Assembly: GCA_024226105.1 (NCBI GenBank)
Contig: JAAELZ010000127.1
Coordinates: forward strand, 1-10,112
From: Pseudomonadota bacterium
Lineage (GTDB): Bacteria > Pseudomonadota > Gammaproteobacteria > Arenicellales > Poriferihabitantaceae
Direction: 5' to 3'
Length of the DNA: 10,112 bases
Below the pieces are notes generated by a model. That model was given only the letters and a program-made list of their open reading frames with translations. It was not told the DNA's origin and ran no database searches. The translations under genes and the position numbers were made by a program. Of the stretch, positions 1-7,485 are shown in pieces (within the stretch, counting starts at the first letter, position 1; every line of letters starts with the position of its first letter).

Positions 1-591
1 GTGGGCAATACCACCCACACCCTGCCATCCCTGTTTATGGTAATGGCCACGCAGAACCCGATCGAACAGGAAGGCACCTTCCCGCTTCCCGAGGCGCAGC
101 TCGATCGCTTTTTGCTACACGTCAGGGTCGGCTATCCGAATATCGAAGAAGAAACACAAATATTACGCCTTAACCAGGCCGAGGCCACGCAGGGCCTGCA
201 GCAGGAAAACGTGGAACCCACCAGGCAAATGTTAAGCGAGAAAATGCTCAACCAGGCCCGCAAAGAAGTACTGGAAGTTCACCTGTCACCCGCCGTAGAA
301 CGCTATCTGGTCGAACTGGTCGTTAGCACTCGCGATCCTTCCCGATACGATGCCTCACTGGCCCAATACCTCGAATACGGCGGCAGCCCGCGCGCCACGA
401 TTACACTCAACCGCACGGCACGCGCGCACGCCTGGTTGCAGGGCCGGGACTACGTCTCACCCGGAGATATTCAGGCAATGGCACCGGATGTACTGCGCCA
501 CCGGGTACTATTATCCTACCAGGCACAGGCCGAAGGCATCGACGTTGATCAATTCGTAAGTCGATTGCTCGACCTGGTACCTGTAGCCTAG
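1..591 (+). CDS. MoxR-family AAA+ ATPase, 5'-truncated (C-terminal 196 residues)
   Basis: The reading frame is open from the first base, so the gene begins outside the window; the GTG at base 1 is an internal valine codon, not a start. The visible part covers the end of the AAA+ core and the lid. Residues 16-37 carry the MoxR signature ATQNPIEQEGT...LPEAQLDRF, with the sensor 1 Asn at residue 19 and a likely arginine finger at Arg36. GGSPRA at 127-132 is the sensor 2 region, followed by the helical lid ending in a short hydrophobic helix. Walker A and B lie upstream and cannot be checked. MoxR ATPases are cytoplasmic, chaperone-like enzymes that act with vWA-domain partners. The four genes of this kind that follow (DUF58, two vWA genes, batD) fit that role. 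The stop is TAG, 29 bp before the DUF58 gene. Confidence 0.95.
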   Translation: MGNTTHTLPSLFMVMATQNPIEQEGTFPLPEAQLDRFLLHVRVGYPNIEEETQILRLNQAEATQGLQQENVEPTRQMLSEKMLNQARKEVLEVHLSPAVERYLVELVVSTRDPSRYDASLAQYLEYGGSPRATITLNRTARAHAWLQGRDYVSPGDIQAMAPDVLRHRVLLSYQAQAEGIDVDQFVSRLLDLVPVA

Positions 592-620
592 GCCAGTAGC
601 CTTTAACCGTATAGACCGTC

Positions 621-1550
621 ATGACGTACGGCGTTGAATCTACCCTGGAAGAATTGCTCGCAATGCGCAATGAAGCGGCACAGCTAAATTTCAGCGCACG
701 CAAAGTTTCCCATTCGCACCTTAGCGGTCGCTACGCCTCACATTTTCGCGGCCGGGGAATGGATTATTTTGAATCACGGCCGTATGTCGATGGTGACGAT
801 ATACGCAATATAGACTGGCGGGTGACAGCGCGTACCGGTGGCCTGCATTCAAAAATTTTCGTTGAAGAACGCGATCGACCGGTACTGATTGTTGTCGACT
901 TCAGCCCGTCGATGTATTTCGGAACACGCAAGGCACTTAAATCAGTGGTCGCAGCCAGGCTGGCGGCACTGATGGCATGGTTTTCCTGCGGGCACGGAGA
1001 CCGGGTGGGCGGCCTGCTTTTCAACCCCGCCAACCAACCGGACGCCGAGCTGGATATACGACCGGCTGCAGGCCGTGCGCCGGTATTGAGATTACTGCAG
1101 GCTTTGGCGGGAGCCACCCGGCATCATACCACCGCCAATGGCAAAAACCGGCTGATCGATGCCATGCAACACGCCGCAAGGGTGGCCCGACCGGGCAGTC
1201 TTATTTTGCTGATCAGCGATTTTTCCGCGACGCGCACTGAGGCCGAGCAAACCGCTTTCAGGCAACCACTGCACAGCCTGGCAGCCCATAGCGATGTGAT
1301 TGCATTTAGCATTTCCGATCCGTTTGAACATCAATTGCCCGAAAACCGCTGGCTGCCCCTGAGCAACGGTTTAGAGCGCATCAAAATTACAGCGGCGGAT
1401 AAAAGCACACGTCAGCGAGTGCGCGATGATTTCCAGACCCGACAGGCGTGGCTGGAACGCGAGTTCGGCCAGATGGGGCAACCCGTGGTGCCGATCTATA
1501 CAACAGATCGCCTGGTCGATGCAATCAACCGCCCCCCGACCCGAAATTAG
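621..1550 (+). CDS. DUF58 family protein (vWA-like), Bat operon
   Basis: 309 residues, about the usual length for the family. The N-terminal half has the DUF58 hallmark: SGRYASHFRGRGMDYFESRPY (35-55), then GDDIRNIDWRVTAR (58-71), then KIFVEERDRPVLIVVDFSPSM (78-98). The last stretch leads into a vWA-like fold with a DxSxS metal-site motif (Asp93, Ser95, Ser97). A later strand LILLISDF carries Asp200, a probable equivalent of the distal metal-site Asp. No signal peptide or membrane segment is seen, so the protein is probably cytoplasmic and a direct partner of the MoxR ATPase encoded just upstream. The ATG at 621 fits the family's usual N-terminus (a short lead before the TLEELLAMR helix), although no clear Shine-Dalgarno precedes it. 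Its biochemical activity is unknown; adaptor or chaperone partner of MoxR is the inference from context. Confidence 0.92.
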   Translation: MTYGVESTLEELLAMRNEAAQLNFSARKVSHSHLSGRYASHFRGRGMDYFESRPYVDGDDIRNIDWRVTARTGGLHSKIFVEERDRPVLIVVDFSPSMYFGTRKALKSVVAARLAALMAWFSCGHGDRVGGLLFNPANQPDAELDIRPAAGRAPVLRLLQALAGATRHHTTANGKNRLIDAMQHAARVARPGSLILLISDFSATRTEAEQTAFRQPLHSLAAHSDVIAFSISDPFEHQLPENRWLPLSNGLERIKITAADKSTRQRVRDDFQTRQAWLEREFGQMGQPVVPIYTTDRLVDAINRPPTRN

Positions 1551-1555
1551 AAAAG

Positions 1556-2026
1556 ATGCCTGAAGCCCTGCCCCCGTTACCCCTGCGTGACATTATCGCC
1601 CCCCTGGAGCAGGGCTGGTGGCCGCCCGCGCCGGGGTGGTGGTTTGTCGCTGCGATCGCCCTGTTTCTGCTTGGCTGGCTGGTAAAGACACTAGTGAAGT
1701 ATTTCACTTATGAATATGCCGCTTTACGCAAAGCAGCGCTGCATGAACTGGCCAGTTTGCCACAAAAGGAAGAGATAAATGACCGGCAGTTTGCCGAACA
1801 GATATCAGCACTTTTAAAGCGGGTTGCCATGGTGCGTTATAGCGATCAACAGCCCGCCCGGTTAAACGGCAAGGACTGGCTGGCCTTTCTCGATCAATCG
1901 GATGCCTCTCAAGTATTCAGCCAGTCCGGGGGAGGCGTCCTGCTCGAAGTACAGTACCAGGCCTCGATTAGCATTGATCGAGACCAACTCTTTGGCGCCG
2001 CACAAGCCTGGATCAAAGCGATATGA
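1556..2026 (+). CDS. DUF4381 small membrane protein of the Bat operon
   Basis: 156 residues. An open frame extends upstream to 1448 inside the DUF58 gene, but the ATG at 1556, 5 bp after the DUF58 stop, gives the expected N-terminus: a Pro/Leu-rich lead (PEALPPLPLRDIIAP), Trp-rich segment WWPPAPGWW at 21-29, then one transmembrane helix at about 28-48. The lead and Trp cluster are typical of DUF4381. After the helix comes a charged helical cytoplasmic region (55-155) with LNGKDWLAFLD at 103-113, a motif I associate with this family. The single helix and soluble tail suggest a membrane scaffold between the cytoplasmic MoxR/DUF58 pair and the membrane-anchored vWA proteins; that is inference from position. 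The stop TGA overlaps the next start in ATGA (4 bp), implying coupled translation. Confidence 0.88.
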   Translation: MPEALPPLPLRDIIAPLEQGWWPPAPGWWFVAAIALFLLGWLVKTLVKYFTYEYAALRKAALHELASLPQKEEINDRQFAEQISALLKRVAMVRYSDQQPARLNGKDWLAFLDQSDASQVFSQSGGGVLLEVQYQASISIDRDQLFGAAQAWIKAI

Positions 2027-2988
2027 TTCATTTTCAATGGTGGTGGATGATATTCGTATTGCCCCTGCCGGTGATGGTTTATTTTGTCCTGCCCCCCTCA
2101 AACCCCGGCTTCGCAGGGCTTAAAATTCCTTTTTACGACCTGGTAGCGGATACTTCAGGCGGTGGTAACCGGGCCCGGCGGGGAGCACTCGCCCTGGCAA
2201 CAATAGCCTGGCTGGTATTGCTACTGGCCAGCATGCGCCCGCAATGGGTCGGTGAGCCAATTGCGCTGCCACTAAGCGGGCGCGATCTAATGCTGGCGGT
2301 AGATTTATCTGACAGTATGAAAGCACGGGATATGCAAATAGAGGGTTACCGGGTTAACCGACTGCAAGCCGTTCAGGCCATCGCCGGTAACTTCATCGAG
2401 CAACGTGAAGGTGATCGTCTGGGGCTGATCCTGTTCGGCTCTGAAGCCTATCTGCAATCGCCACTAACGCTGGACAGGCGCACTGTCAGCACCTTGCTGG
2501 ATGAAGCCGTGATTGGTATTGCCGGCCCGCGCACCGCAATTGGTAACGCGATAGCACTGGCAACCAAACGCCTGCAAAACCGGGAGGGGCAGGATAAGGT
2601 GCTGATTCTGCTCACTGATGGCGAGAACACCGCGGGCAATATCTCACCCGGACAGGCAGTGCAGGCGGCAAAAACCATCGGCCTTAAAATCTATACCATT
2701 GGTATCGGCGACACCACTTCCGGCGGTCTGGCGGGCTTTTTTACCAACCGTTCCGGGATTGATGAACGCGGCCTGCAAAACATTGCCGAAACCACCGGCG
2801 GGCGCTACTTCCAGGCGCGCAACACAAACGAACTGGCGCAAATCTATGCGTTGATTGACCAGCTGGAAGCGGTTGAAGAAGAGGTTCGCAGCTTGCGCCC
2901 GGTCAAGGAGTTGTATTACTGGCCGGCCACACTGGCACTGTTGCTGGCGAGCCTGTTATTCTGGATGCGGCGGCGATGGATAGCCTGA
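2023..2988 (+). CDS. batA: Membrane-anchored vWA domain protein, BatA type
   Basis: 321 residues, close to the usual BatA length. There are two N-terminal hydrophobic segments (about 8-24 and 55-71), a vWA domain (about 87-285) and a C-terminal transmembrane helix (about 300-316) followed by a short Arg-rich end. The metal-ion-dependent adhesion site is complete: DLSDS at 94-98, the Thr in GPRT at 171 and the Asp of LTDGEN at 199. The domain should therefore bind a divalent cation and ligands in the usual way, in contrast to the next gene's vWA domain. The start ATG overlaps the DUF4381 stop by 4 bp, and the end overlaps the next gene by 13 bp. In Bacteroides the Bat proteins were linked to aerotolerance; in Proteobacteria the operon is mostly linked to envelope or stress functions. 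The exact role here is unknown. Confidence 0.93.
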   Translation: MIHFQWWWMIFVLPLPVMVYFVLPPSNPGFAGLKIPFYDLVADTSGGGNRARRGALALATIAWLVLLLASMRPQWVGEPIALPLSGRDLMLAVDLSDSMKARDMQIEGYRVNRLQAVQAIAGNFIEQREGDRLGLILFGSEAYLQSPLTLDRRTVSTLLDEAVIGIAGPRTAIGNAIALATKRLQNREGQDKVLILLTDGENTAGNISPGQAVQAAKTIGLKIYTIGIGDTTSGGLAGFFTNRSGIDERGLQNIAETTGGRYFQARNTNELAQIYALIDQLEAVEEEVRSLRPVKELYYWPATLALLLASLLFWMRRRWIA

Positions 2989-4673
2989 TCAATATCTTCA
3001 ACGAGTTTCACTTTATCCGCCCGGGATGGCTGCTCGGCCTGCTGGTGCTTTTTGGCATCTGGCTTGTACTGCGCAAACGCCCCGCGCACAGCCACATAGA
3101 CGACCTGGTCGATGCGCACCTGCAAAGCGTGGTAGTGGACGACCCGGTTTCACAGCAAAAACCAAAAAACCGCTACCTGCCGGCCCTGCTATCGAGCTTG
3201 CTTGTAGTTGCATTAGCCGGGCCAACCTGGGAGCGATTGCCACAACCACTCTACCAGCTGCAACAGGGGCGGGTCATTGTATTGAGCCTGGCTAAATCCA
3301 TGGACCGGGCCGATATGCAACCCAGCCGCCTGCAACGCGCAAGATTTAAGATAGAGGATTTGCTGACCTCGATGCCGGGCATACTTACCGGCCTGGTGGG
3401 TTTTGCGGGTGAAGCCTTTGTGGTCACGCCGTTAAGCGATGACCAGGATACGATTTCCAACCTGTTGCAGTCCCTGGATAGCGACACCCTGCCGGTACAG
3501 GGATTTCGTGCTGATCGGGGCCTTGATAAAGCCCGGGAATTGCTCACTCAGGTAAAAATCGATGCGGGAGAAATCATCCTGGTAACCGACCGCGCCAGCC
3601 CGCTGGCGGTCAGTACTGCGCGAAAATTATCCAATGATGCGCTGCACGTATCCGTACTCGAAGTCGCCCCTGAAAGTGATTTATCTCAAAGCGCCCTGCT
3701 TGAAAGCATCGCTTTATCCGGTCGCGGTGGGTACATACGTATGACGCCGGATGATGAAGACATAAACCTGCTCAACCAGTCACTTAAAGCATGGCTTTCA
3801 CAGAGCCAGAGTGAATCCAGCAAAACCCAACGCAAGACGGATCAGTGGCGCGATTTTGGGCCCTGGCTGCTGATACCCGTTTTGATTCTGTCCACCCTGG
3901 TATTTCGCCGGGGTTTGCTGGGTTTGTTGCCGATAAGCCTGCTCGCTGGTCTGTTGAGCACACCACAACCCGCGCAGGCGTTTGACTGGCTTTCTCTCTG
4001 GGAACGCGATGACCAGCGCCAAGCAAAGGCTGTTCAGGCCTATCGTGACAAGGATATGCAAACTGCCCTGCAGGGTTTTTCTCTGGACAATACAGCGACC
4101 GGTGCTTATAACCGCGGTAATGCACTGGCCAACAGCGAGCAACTCGAAGCCGCGCTTGAGGCTTACGATGAGGCAATCAGGCTACGGCCGGATTTTGAAG
4201 ATGCGCGCTATAATCGCCAGATCGTTGAAGCGGCACTCGCCCAAAAACAGCAACAGGAACAGGAACAGAAAAAACAGCAACAAAAAGACGATTCGCCATC
4301 CAGACCTGAAGAGGATCCGGAAAACCCGGAACCGGGAGAAAATAAGCAGCAAGGCCAGGAACCTGAACCCGACGATACGCAAAATAAATCGCAGACGGAT
4401 TCAGAAGATGAAAACCAGCCATCAGAGCAAAATGCAGAAGCCGACGAAAAAGCCCCTGATCAGGATAAAGCTGGCGAGGAACAACAACCGGGCGAAATTT
4501 CTGAGTCAGATCAACCCCCTCCGGAAGAAACGCCAACCGGTGTAAAAGAGACATCGGGGCCCATGGACGAAGATGCTCAGGCACTGGAACTCATGCTACG
4601 ACAGGTTCCGGACGACCCGGGCGCTCTGTTGCGCCGTAAGTTTAAATATCAGTATCAGAACCAACAACCATGA
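2976..4673 (+). CDS. vWA + TPR membrane protein (BatB-BatC fusion type) with degenerate metal site
   Basis: 565 residues. Order: transmembrane helix (about 17-33), second helix (about 67-83), vWA domain (about 97-275), third helix (about 295-328), TPR region (about 345-412), a Gln/Glu/Pro/Lys-rich linker (about 421-530) and a conserved-looking C-terminus ALELMLRQVPDDPG...RRKFKYQYQ (536-562). The ALEAYDEAIRLRPDFEDARYN run at 393-413 is a clear TPR helix pair. In the vWA domain the canonical DxSxS is replaced by SLAKS (104-108): the metal-binding Asp and the middle Ser are lost. The distal Asp205 (ILVTDRAS) is kept. The context after it, MDRADMQPSRLQRAR, still matches BatB well, so homology is not in doubt. 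The start lies 13 bp inside batA; the stop overlaps batD in ATGA. It is probably a membrane scaffold, with the TPR and linker on the far side of the third helix. Confidence 0.92.
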   Translation: MDSLINIFNEFHFIRPGWLLGLLVLFGIWLVLRKRPAHSHIDDLVDAHLQSVVVDDPVSQQKPKNRYLPALLSSLLVVALAGPTWERLPQPLYQLQQGRVIVLSLAKSMDRADMQPSRLQRARFKIEDLLTSMPGILTGLVGFAGEAFVVTPLSDDQDTISNLLQSLDSDTLPVQGFRADRGLDKARELLTQVKIDAGEIILVTDRASPLAVSTARKLSNDALHVSVLEVAPESDLSQSALLESIALSGRGGYIRMTPDDEDINLLNQSLKAWLSQSQSESSKTQRKTDQWRDFGPWLLIPVLILSTLVFRRGLLGLLPISLLAGLLSTPQPAQAFDWLSLWERDDQRQAKAVQAYRDKDMQTALQGFSLDNTATGAYNRGNALANSEQLEAALEAYDEAIRLRPDFEDARYNRQIVEAALAQKQQQEQEQKKQQQKDDSPSRPEEDPENPEPGENKQQGQEPEPDDTQNKSQTDSEDENQPSEQNAEADEKAPDQDKAGEEQQPGEISESDQPPPEETPTGVKETSGPMDEDAQALELMLRQVPDDPGALLRRKFKYQYQNQQP

Positions 4674-6433
4674 GAATCAAAATAGTATTTTTGCTTTTAC
4701 TCAGCTGGGCGGTAATTTCTGTACCCGCGTACGCCGGCCTTTCCGCTACGCTGGACAGTTATCAGACCAGCCTCGACAGACCGGTGCGCCTGACTCTTGT
4801 AAGCGATCAGCAAAAGGCTATGGATAAGCTCGACCTGTCCCCACTGGAGAAAGATTTCAAGATCATCGGGCAAAGCAGCAGTTCTCAGATTTCAATGCGC
4901 AATGGAACGGTCTCTACGGAGGCGCAGCTTTTCCTTGATTTGCTGCCCCGGCGCGAAGGAGAACTGACGGTGCCCGCCCTCAGCGCCGGCGGCGAACAAA
5001 CCACCCCGCTGGTTTTGAAAGTAAGCGCCGTAAGCACAGCAACAAACCTGCCTCAGCAGAACGGGCAGGCGCCCGGTTTGCTGGTTGAGACCTTATGGGA
5101 AAACCCCGGCAAAGCCTATGTGCAAAGCCAGCTCAACCTGATTGTCCGAATCTATCACCAGGGAAATTTACTCGAAGCCGCACTGGATGAACCACGGCCA
5201 ATGGATACGCTGGTCAAGCGCATCGGAGACGATTTGCAGGGTGCCAGTAGCAAGGGGGGCATTCAGTATCAAACTATTGAACGCCATTACGCCCTGTTTC
5301 CACAAAAAAGCGGCACCCTGACGATACCACCTATCGCGATGCAGGCGCGCGTCCCTGCTTCCAGCCGGCAAAACAATCAACGCTTTGGCTACGACCCCTT
5401 TTCCCGGGGAAGTCAAATCACGCTAAGCAGCAAACCCCTGTTAAAAGAGATTCTCCCACCCGCAGATAGTTTTACCGGCCACACCTGGTTACCCTCCGAC
5501 AGGGTCACCCTCAGCCGCAGCGGGTTGCCTGAAGCACCCATCAAGCGGGGTGATGCAATCAATATGCAAATTGATCTATCCGCCCTGGGCCTCAGTGGAA
5601 CGCAGTTACCCGAAGTACAGATACCGGGTTCAGATACACGATTTAAACTCTATCCGGATCAGCCCTCATACGCGGACAAAAGCCCTGACGGTCAAATAAT
5701 CGAAGGTACGCGCAGCCAGACCTTCGTAATTATTGCTTCAGAAGCAGGCACACTGAAGATTCCGAAAATTGAAGTGGCCTGGTGGGACAGGCAAAACGAT
5801 CGTCAGCAAACTGCCAGCCTTTCGGCGGCAGCGATTGAGGTCATCGCACCGGAACCGGGTGCTCAAAAACCCATAAATGAGGCTATCGATACAAATAAGG
5901 GGCCGTCACTACCGGATATCGAAAATCCTGCCTCAGCCACAAGCACCGAAGGCCCAACCGGGGTAAATTCTGCGTGGAAATGGATTAGTCTGGCCAGTCT
6001 CAGCGGTTGGTTGCTGAGCATGGCGTACCTTTTTTACTACCGTAACTCGCAGCGCAAAAAGACCGTCGCATCACCCGTCAAACAGCAATCGGCTGATCTT
6101 CGCCCTTTGCTAAAACAAATAAAAACAGCTGCAAGTGGAAATAATGCTCAGGAAACATGGCAAGCCTTACAGGATTATGCCCGGGTACGCTGGTCTGATC
6201 TCCCGCCACAAACCCCTGAGGACTGGGGCAGGCTACTCGAGCATGCAGAAGCCGGGAATGTTATAGCCGTCCTTGATACCCATTTATTTCGTAATCAGCA
6301 GGGAGCGAACTGGAAAGGTGATGATACCTGCAACGTGCTACTACCATCACTGGTTCCTGGCACTACCAGGATGAAAAAACCAGCCCGCCGGGTCATACCC
6401 AAGATGTATCCTGCTAAGGAGGGAGTAGGGTAG
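4670..6433 (+). CDS. batD: BatD family protein (signal peptide, C-terminal membrane anchor)
   Basis: 587 residues, a typical BatD length. The first 22 residues are a signal peptide: MRIK, a hydrophobic core, and the cleavage-like site AYA|GLS. The periplasmic part (about 23-430) is beta-rich with repeated domains: SATLDSYQTSLDRPVRLTL at 25-43 and the REGELTVPAL motif at 95-104, echoed by KSGTLTIPPI at 213-222 and EAGTLKIPKI at 358-367. These three echoes mark the ends of successive beta-sandwich-like domains. One transmembrane helix lies at about 436-456, followed by a cytoplasmic tail with a helical segment (475-545) containing DYARVRWSDLPPQTPEDW. The last 20 residues are basic (KKPARR...). 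The start overlaps the preceding stop by 4 bp. BatD would supply the periplasmic face of a Bat membrane complex. A strong AAGGAGG run in the last codons leads to no visible start. Confidence 0.93.
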   Translation: MRIKIVFLLLLSWAVISVPAYAGLSATLDSYQTSLDRPVRLTLVSDQQKAMDKLDLSPLEKDFKIIGQSSSSQISMRNGTVSTEAQLFLDLLPRREGELTVPALSAGGEQTTPLVLKVSAVSTATNLPQQNGQAPGLLVETLWENPGKAYVQSQLNLIVRIYHQGNLLEAALDEPRPMDTLVKRIGDDLQGASSKGGIQYQTIERHYALFPQKSGTLTIPPIAMQARVPASSRQNNQRFGYDPFSRGSQITLSSKPLLKEILPPADSFTGHTWLPSDRVTLSRSGLPEAPIKRGDAINMQIDLSALGLSGTQLPEVQIPGSDTRFKLYPDQPSYADKSPDGQIIEGTRSQTFVIIASEAGTLKIPKIEVAWWDRQNDRQQTASLSAAAIEVIAPEPGAQKPINEAIDTNKGPSLPDIENPASATSTEGPTGVNSAWKWISLASLSGWLLSMAYLFYYRNSQRKKTVASPVKQQSADLRPLLKQIKTAASGNNAQETWQALQDYARVRWSDLPPQTPEDWGRLLEHAEAGNVIAVLDTHLFRNQQGANWKGDDTCNVLLPSLVPGTTRMKKPARRVIPKMYPAKEGVG

Positions 6434-6528
6434 AGTAGATCACACCCATTTCAGGCAATACAATTACGCAAGACTGTTTGTAATACTGTAGCCCAACACT
6501 TCGTACCACTGCAGGAAGAGCGCTCAGT

Positions 6529-7461
6529 ATGTCCAAAGAATTTCCGATCATCGCCGTGACGGGCTCCTCAGGGGACGGCAGTACAATGCTGATCAAAGCA
6601 TTTCAACATATATTCTGGCGCGAACGGGTTAAGGCCGCCTTTATTCAGGGCAACGCTTTTCATCGATTTACACGAAAGGAAATGCAACTCGAGATGGATG
6701 AAGCAAAAGCAGAAGGGAAACACCTTTCGCATTTTTCACCGGCCGGAAATGAGCTTGAAAAGCTCGATTCACTGTTCTTTCAGTATTCAGGCGTGGGGAC
6801 CGGCAAGTATCGGCACTATTTACATACCAAAGAAGCAGCGGCACTTTTTGACCAGCAGCCCGGCACTTTCACTGCCTGGGAAAATATGGACCCGGATACC
6901 GATATATTGCTATACCGTGGCTTGCACGGTGCGGCGATTGACGGGGATATCGATATTGCACAATACCCTGATCTACTGATTGGGGTCGTACCCAGCGTAA
7001 ACCTGGAATGGAAACGCAAAATGCAGCGCGATACCGCATCGCGCGATAAAACACGCGAAGAAGTGCAAAGCTCTATCCTGGATAGAATGCACGATTATGT
7101 ACATCATATTACGCCCCAGTTTTCACGAACGCACATCAATTTCCAGTTGATCCCGCAGGTGGATACCTCTGATCCTTTTGATGAGAATCCGGAGATTTCG
7201 ATTGACGAGATGGCTCTGGTAATTCATTTTCAGGATTTTGAAATACCAAATCTTGCACATTTACTCGACCTCCTCAAAGGCTCTCAGATGACCCGGCAGG
7301 ACACCCTCCTGGTACCGGGCGCCGAGATGGGGCTGGCACTGGAAATTATCATCATGCCCGCCATCCGGAAACTGATCACCGAGAGCCGCAGTATTCGAGG
7401 TATTACAGACGTACCAAAAAGTCGCGGAGCAGGTGTGCTGGATATCCTGGAGCAGGAATAA
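6529..7461 (+). CDS. Phosphoribulokinase family protein with substituted catalytic residues (putative pseudokinase)
   Basis: 310 residues, clearly homologous over its whole length to class I phosphoribulokinase, which phosphorylates ribulose 5-phosphate with ATP; from memory it aligns with the Rhodobacter enzyme and E. coli PrkB. A P-loop GSSGDGST sits at 12-19. Kept positions (Rhodobacter numbers in brackets): His45 and Arg49, His99 (100), Lys164 (165), Arg167 (168), Asp168 (169) and Arg172 (173), plus the motifs HFSPAGNELE, GVVP.VNLEW, YVHHITPQFSRT.INFQ and VPG.EMGLALE. Changed: catalytic Asp42 is Asn (GNAFHR), Walker B Glu131 is Arg (YRGLHG), P-loop Ala16 is Asp and Gly174 is Asp. Loss of both Asp42 and Glu131 argues against normal kinase activity. 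The start is fixed by AGGAAGAG at 6513-6520, 8 nt before the ATG. No RuBisCO or other cbb gene is near. It could be a sugar-phosphate or nucleotide sensor, or an enzyme with altered chemistry. Confidence 0.9.
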   Translation: MSKEFPIIAVTGSSGDGSTMLIKAFQHIFWRERVKAAFIQGNAFHRFTRKEMQLEMDEAKAEGKHLSHFSPAGNELEKLDSLFFQYSGVGTGKYRHYLHTKEAAALFDQQPGTFTAWENMDPDTDILLYRGLHGAAIDGDIDIAQYPDLLIGVVPSVNLEWKRKMQRDTASRDKTREEVQSSILDRMHDYVHHITPQFSRTHINFQLIPQVDTSDPFDENPEISIDEMALVIHFQDFEIPNLAHLLDLLKGSQMTRQDTLLVPGAEMGLALEIIIMPAIRKLITESRSIRGITDVPKSRGAGVLDILEQE

Positions 7462-7462
7462 A

Positions 7463-7485
7463 CCTGAAACGAGTCTGGTTTCAGG
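7463..7485 (-). terminator. Hairpin between convergent genes, likely rho-independent terminator of the phosphate operon
   Basis: A perfect 8-bp inverted repeat, CCTGAAAC and GTTTCAGG, with a 7-nt loop. Read on the minus strand it is followed at once by TTTATT, as expected for intrinsic termination after the PiT gene. It overlaps the PiT stop codon (complement of 7481-7483) and begins 2 bp after the stop of the phosphoribulokinase-like gene. On the plus strand no T-run follows, so termination of the left-hand transcript here would be weaker. Confidence 0.6.

Noticed and set aside
1448..1555. N-terminal extension of the DUF4381 gene inside the DUF58 gene
   Set aside because: The family N-terminus begins at the ATG at 1556; the upstream 36 codons encode an unrelated-looking, Arg/Pro-rich stretch in a shifted frame of DUF58.
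3982..4545. 187-residue plus-strand open frame overlapping the vWA-TPR gene
   Set aside because: It lies in another frame of the low-complexity Gln/Glu/Lys linker region. Its product is Arg/Lys/Asn-rich with no recognisable domain, and the overlapping TPR frame is clearly the real gene.
6356..6370. CCTGG-CACTA-CCAGG inverted repeat near the end of batD as a terminator
   Set aside because: It lies 60 bp inside the coding sequence, has only a 5-bp stem and no T-run follows.
6416..6425. Strong Shine-Dalgarno-like run AAGGAGGGAG at the end of batD, possibly for a small gene in the gap
   Set aside because: No ATG, GTG or TTG lies at a suitable distance, and no open frame of useful length follows before 6529. 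It may simply be the Lys-Glu-Gly codons of the batD end.
6458..6486. Possible promoter for the phosphoribulokinase-like gene, with TAATAC at 6481-6486
   Set aside because: The -10-like hexamer has no matching -35 at 16-18 bp (ATACAA at 17 bp), so it is too weak to list as a feature.
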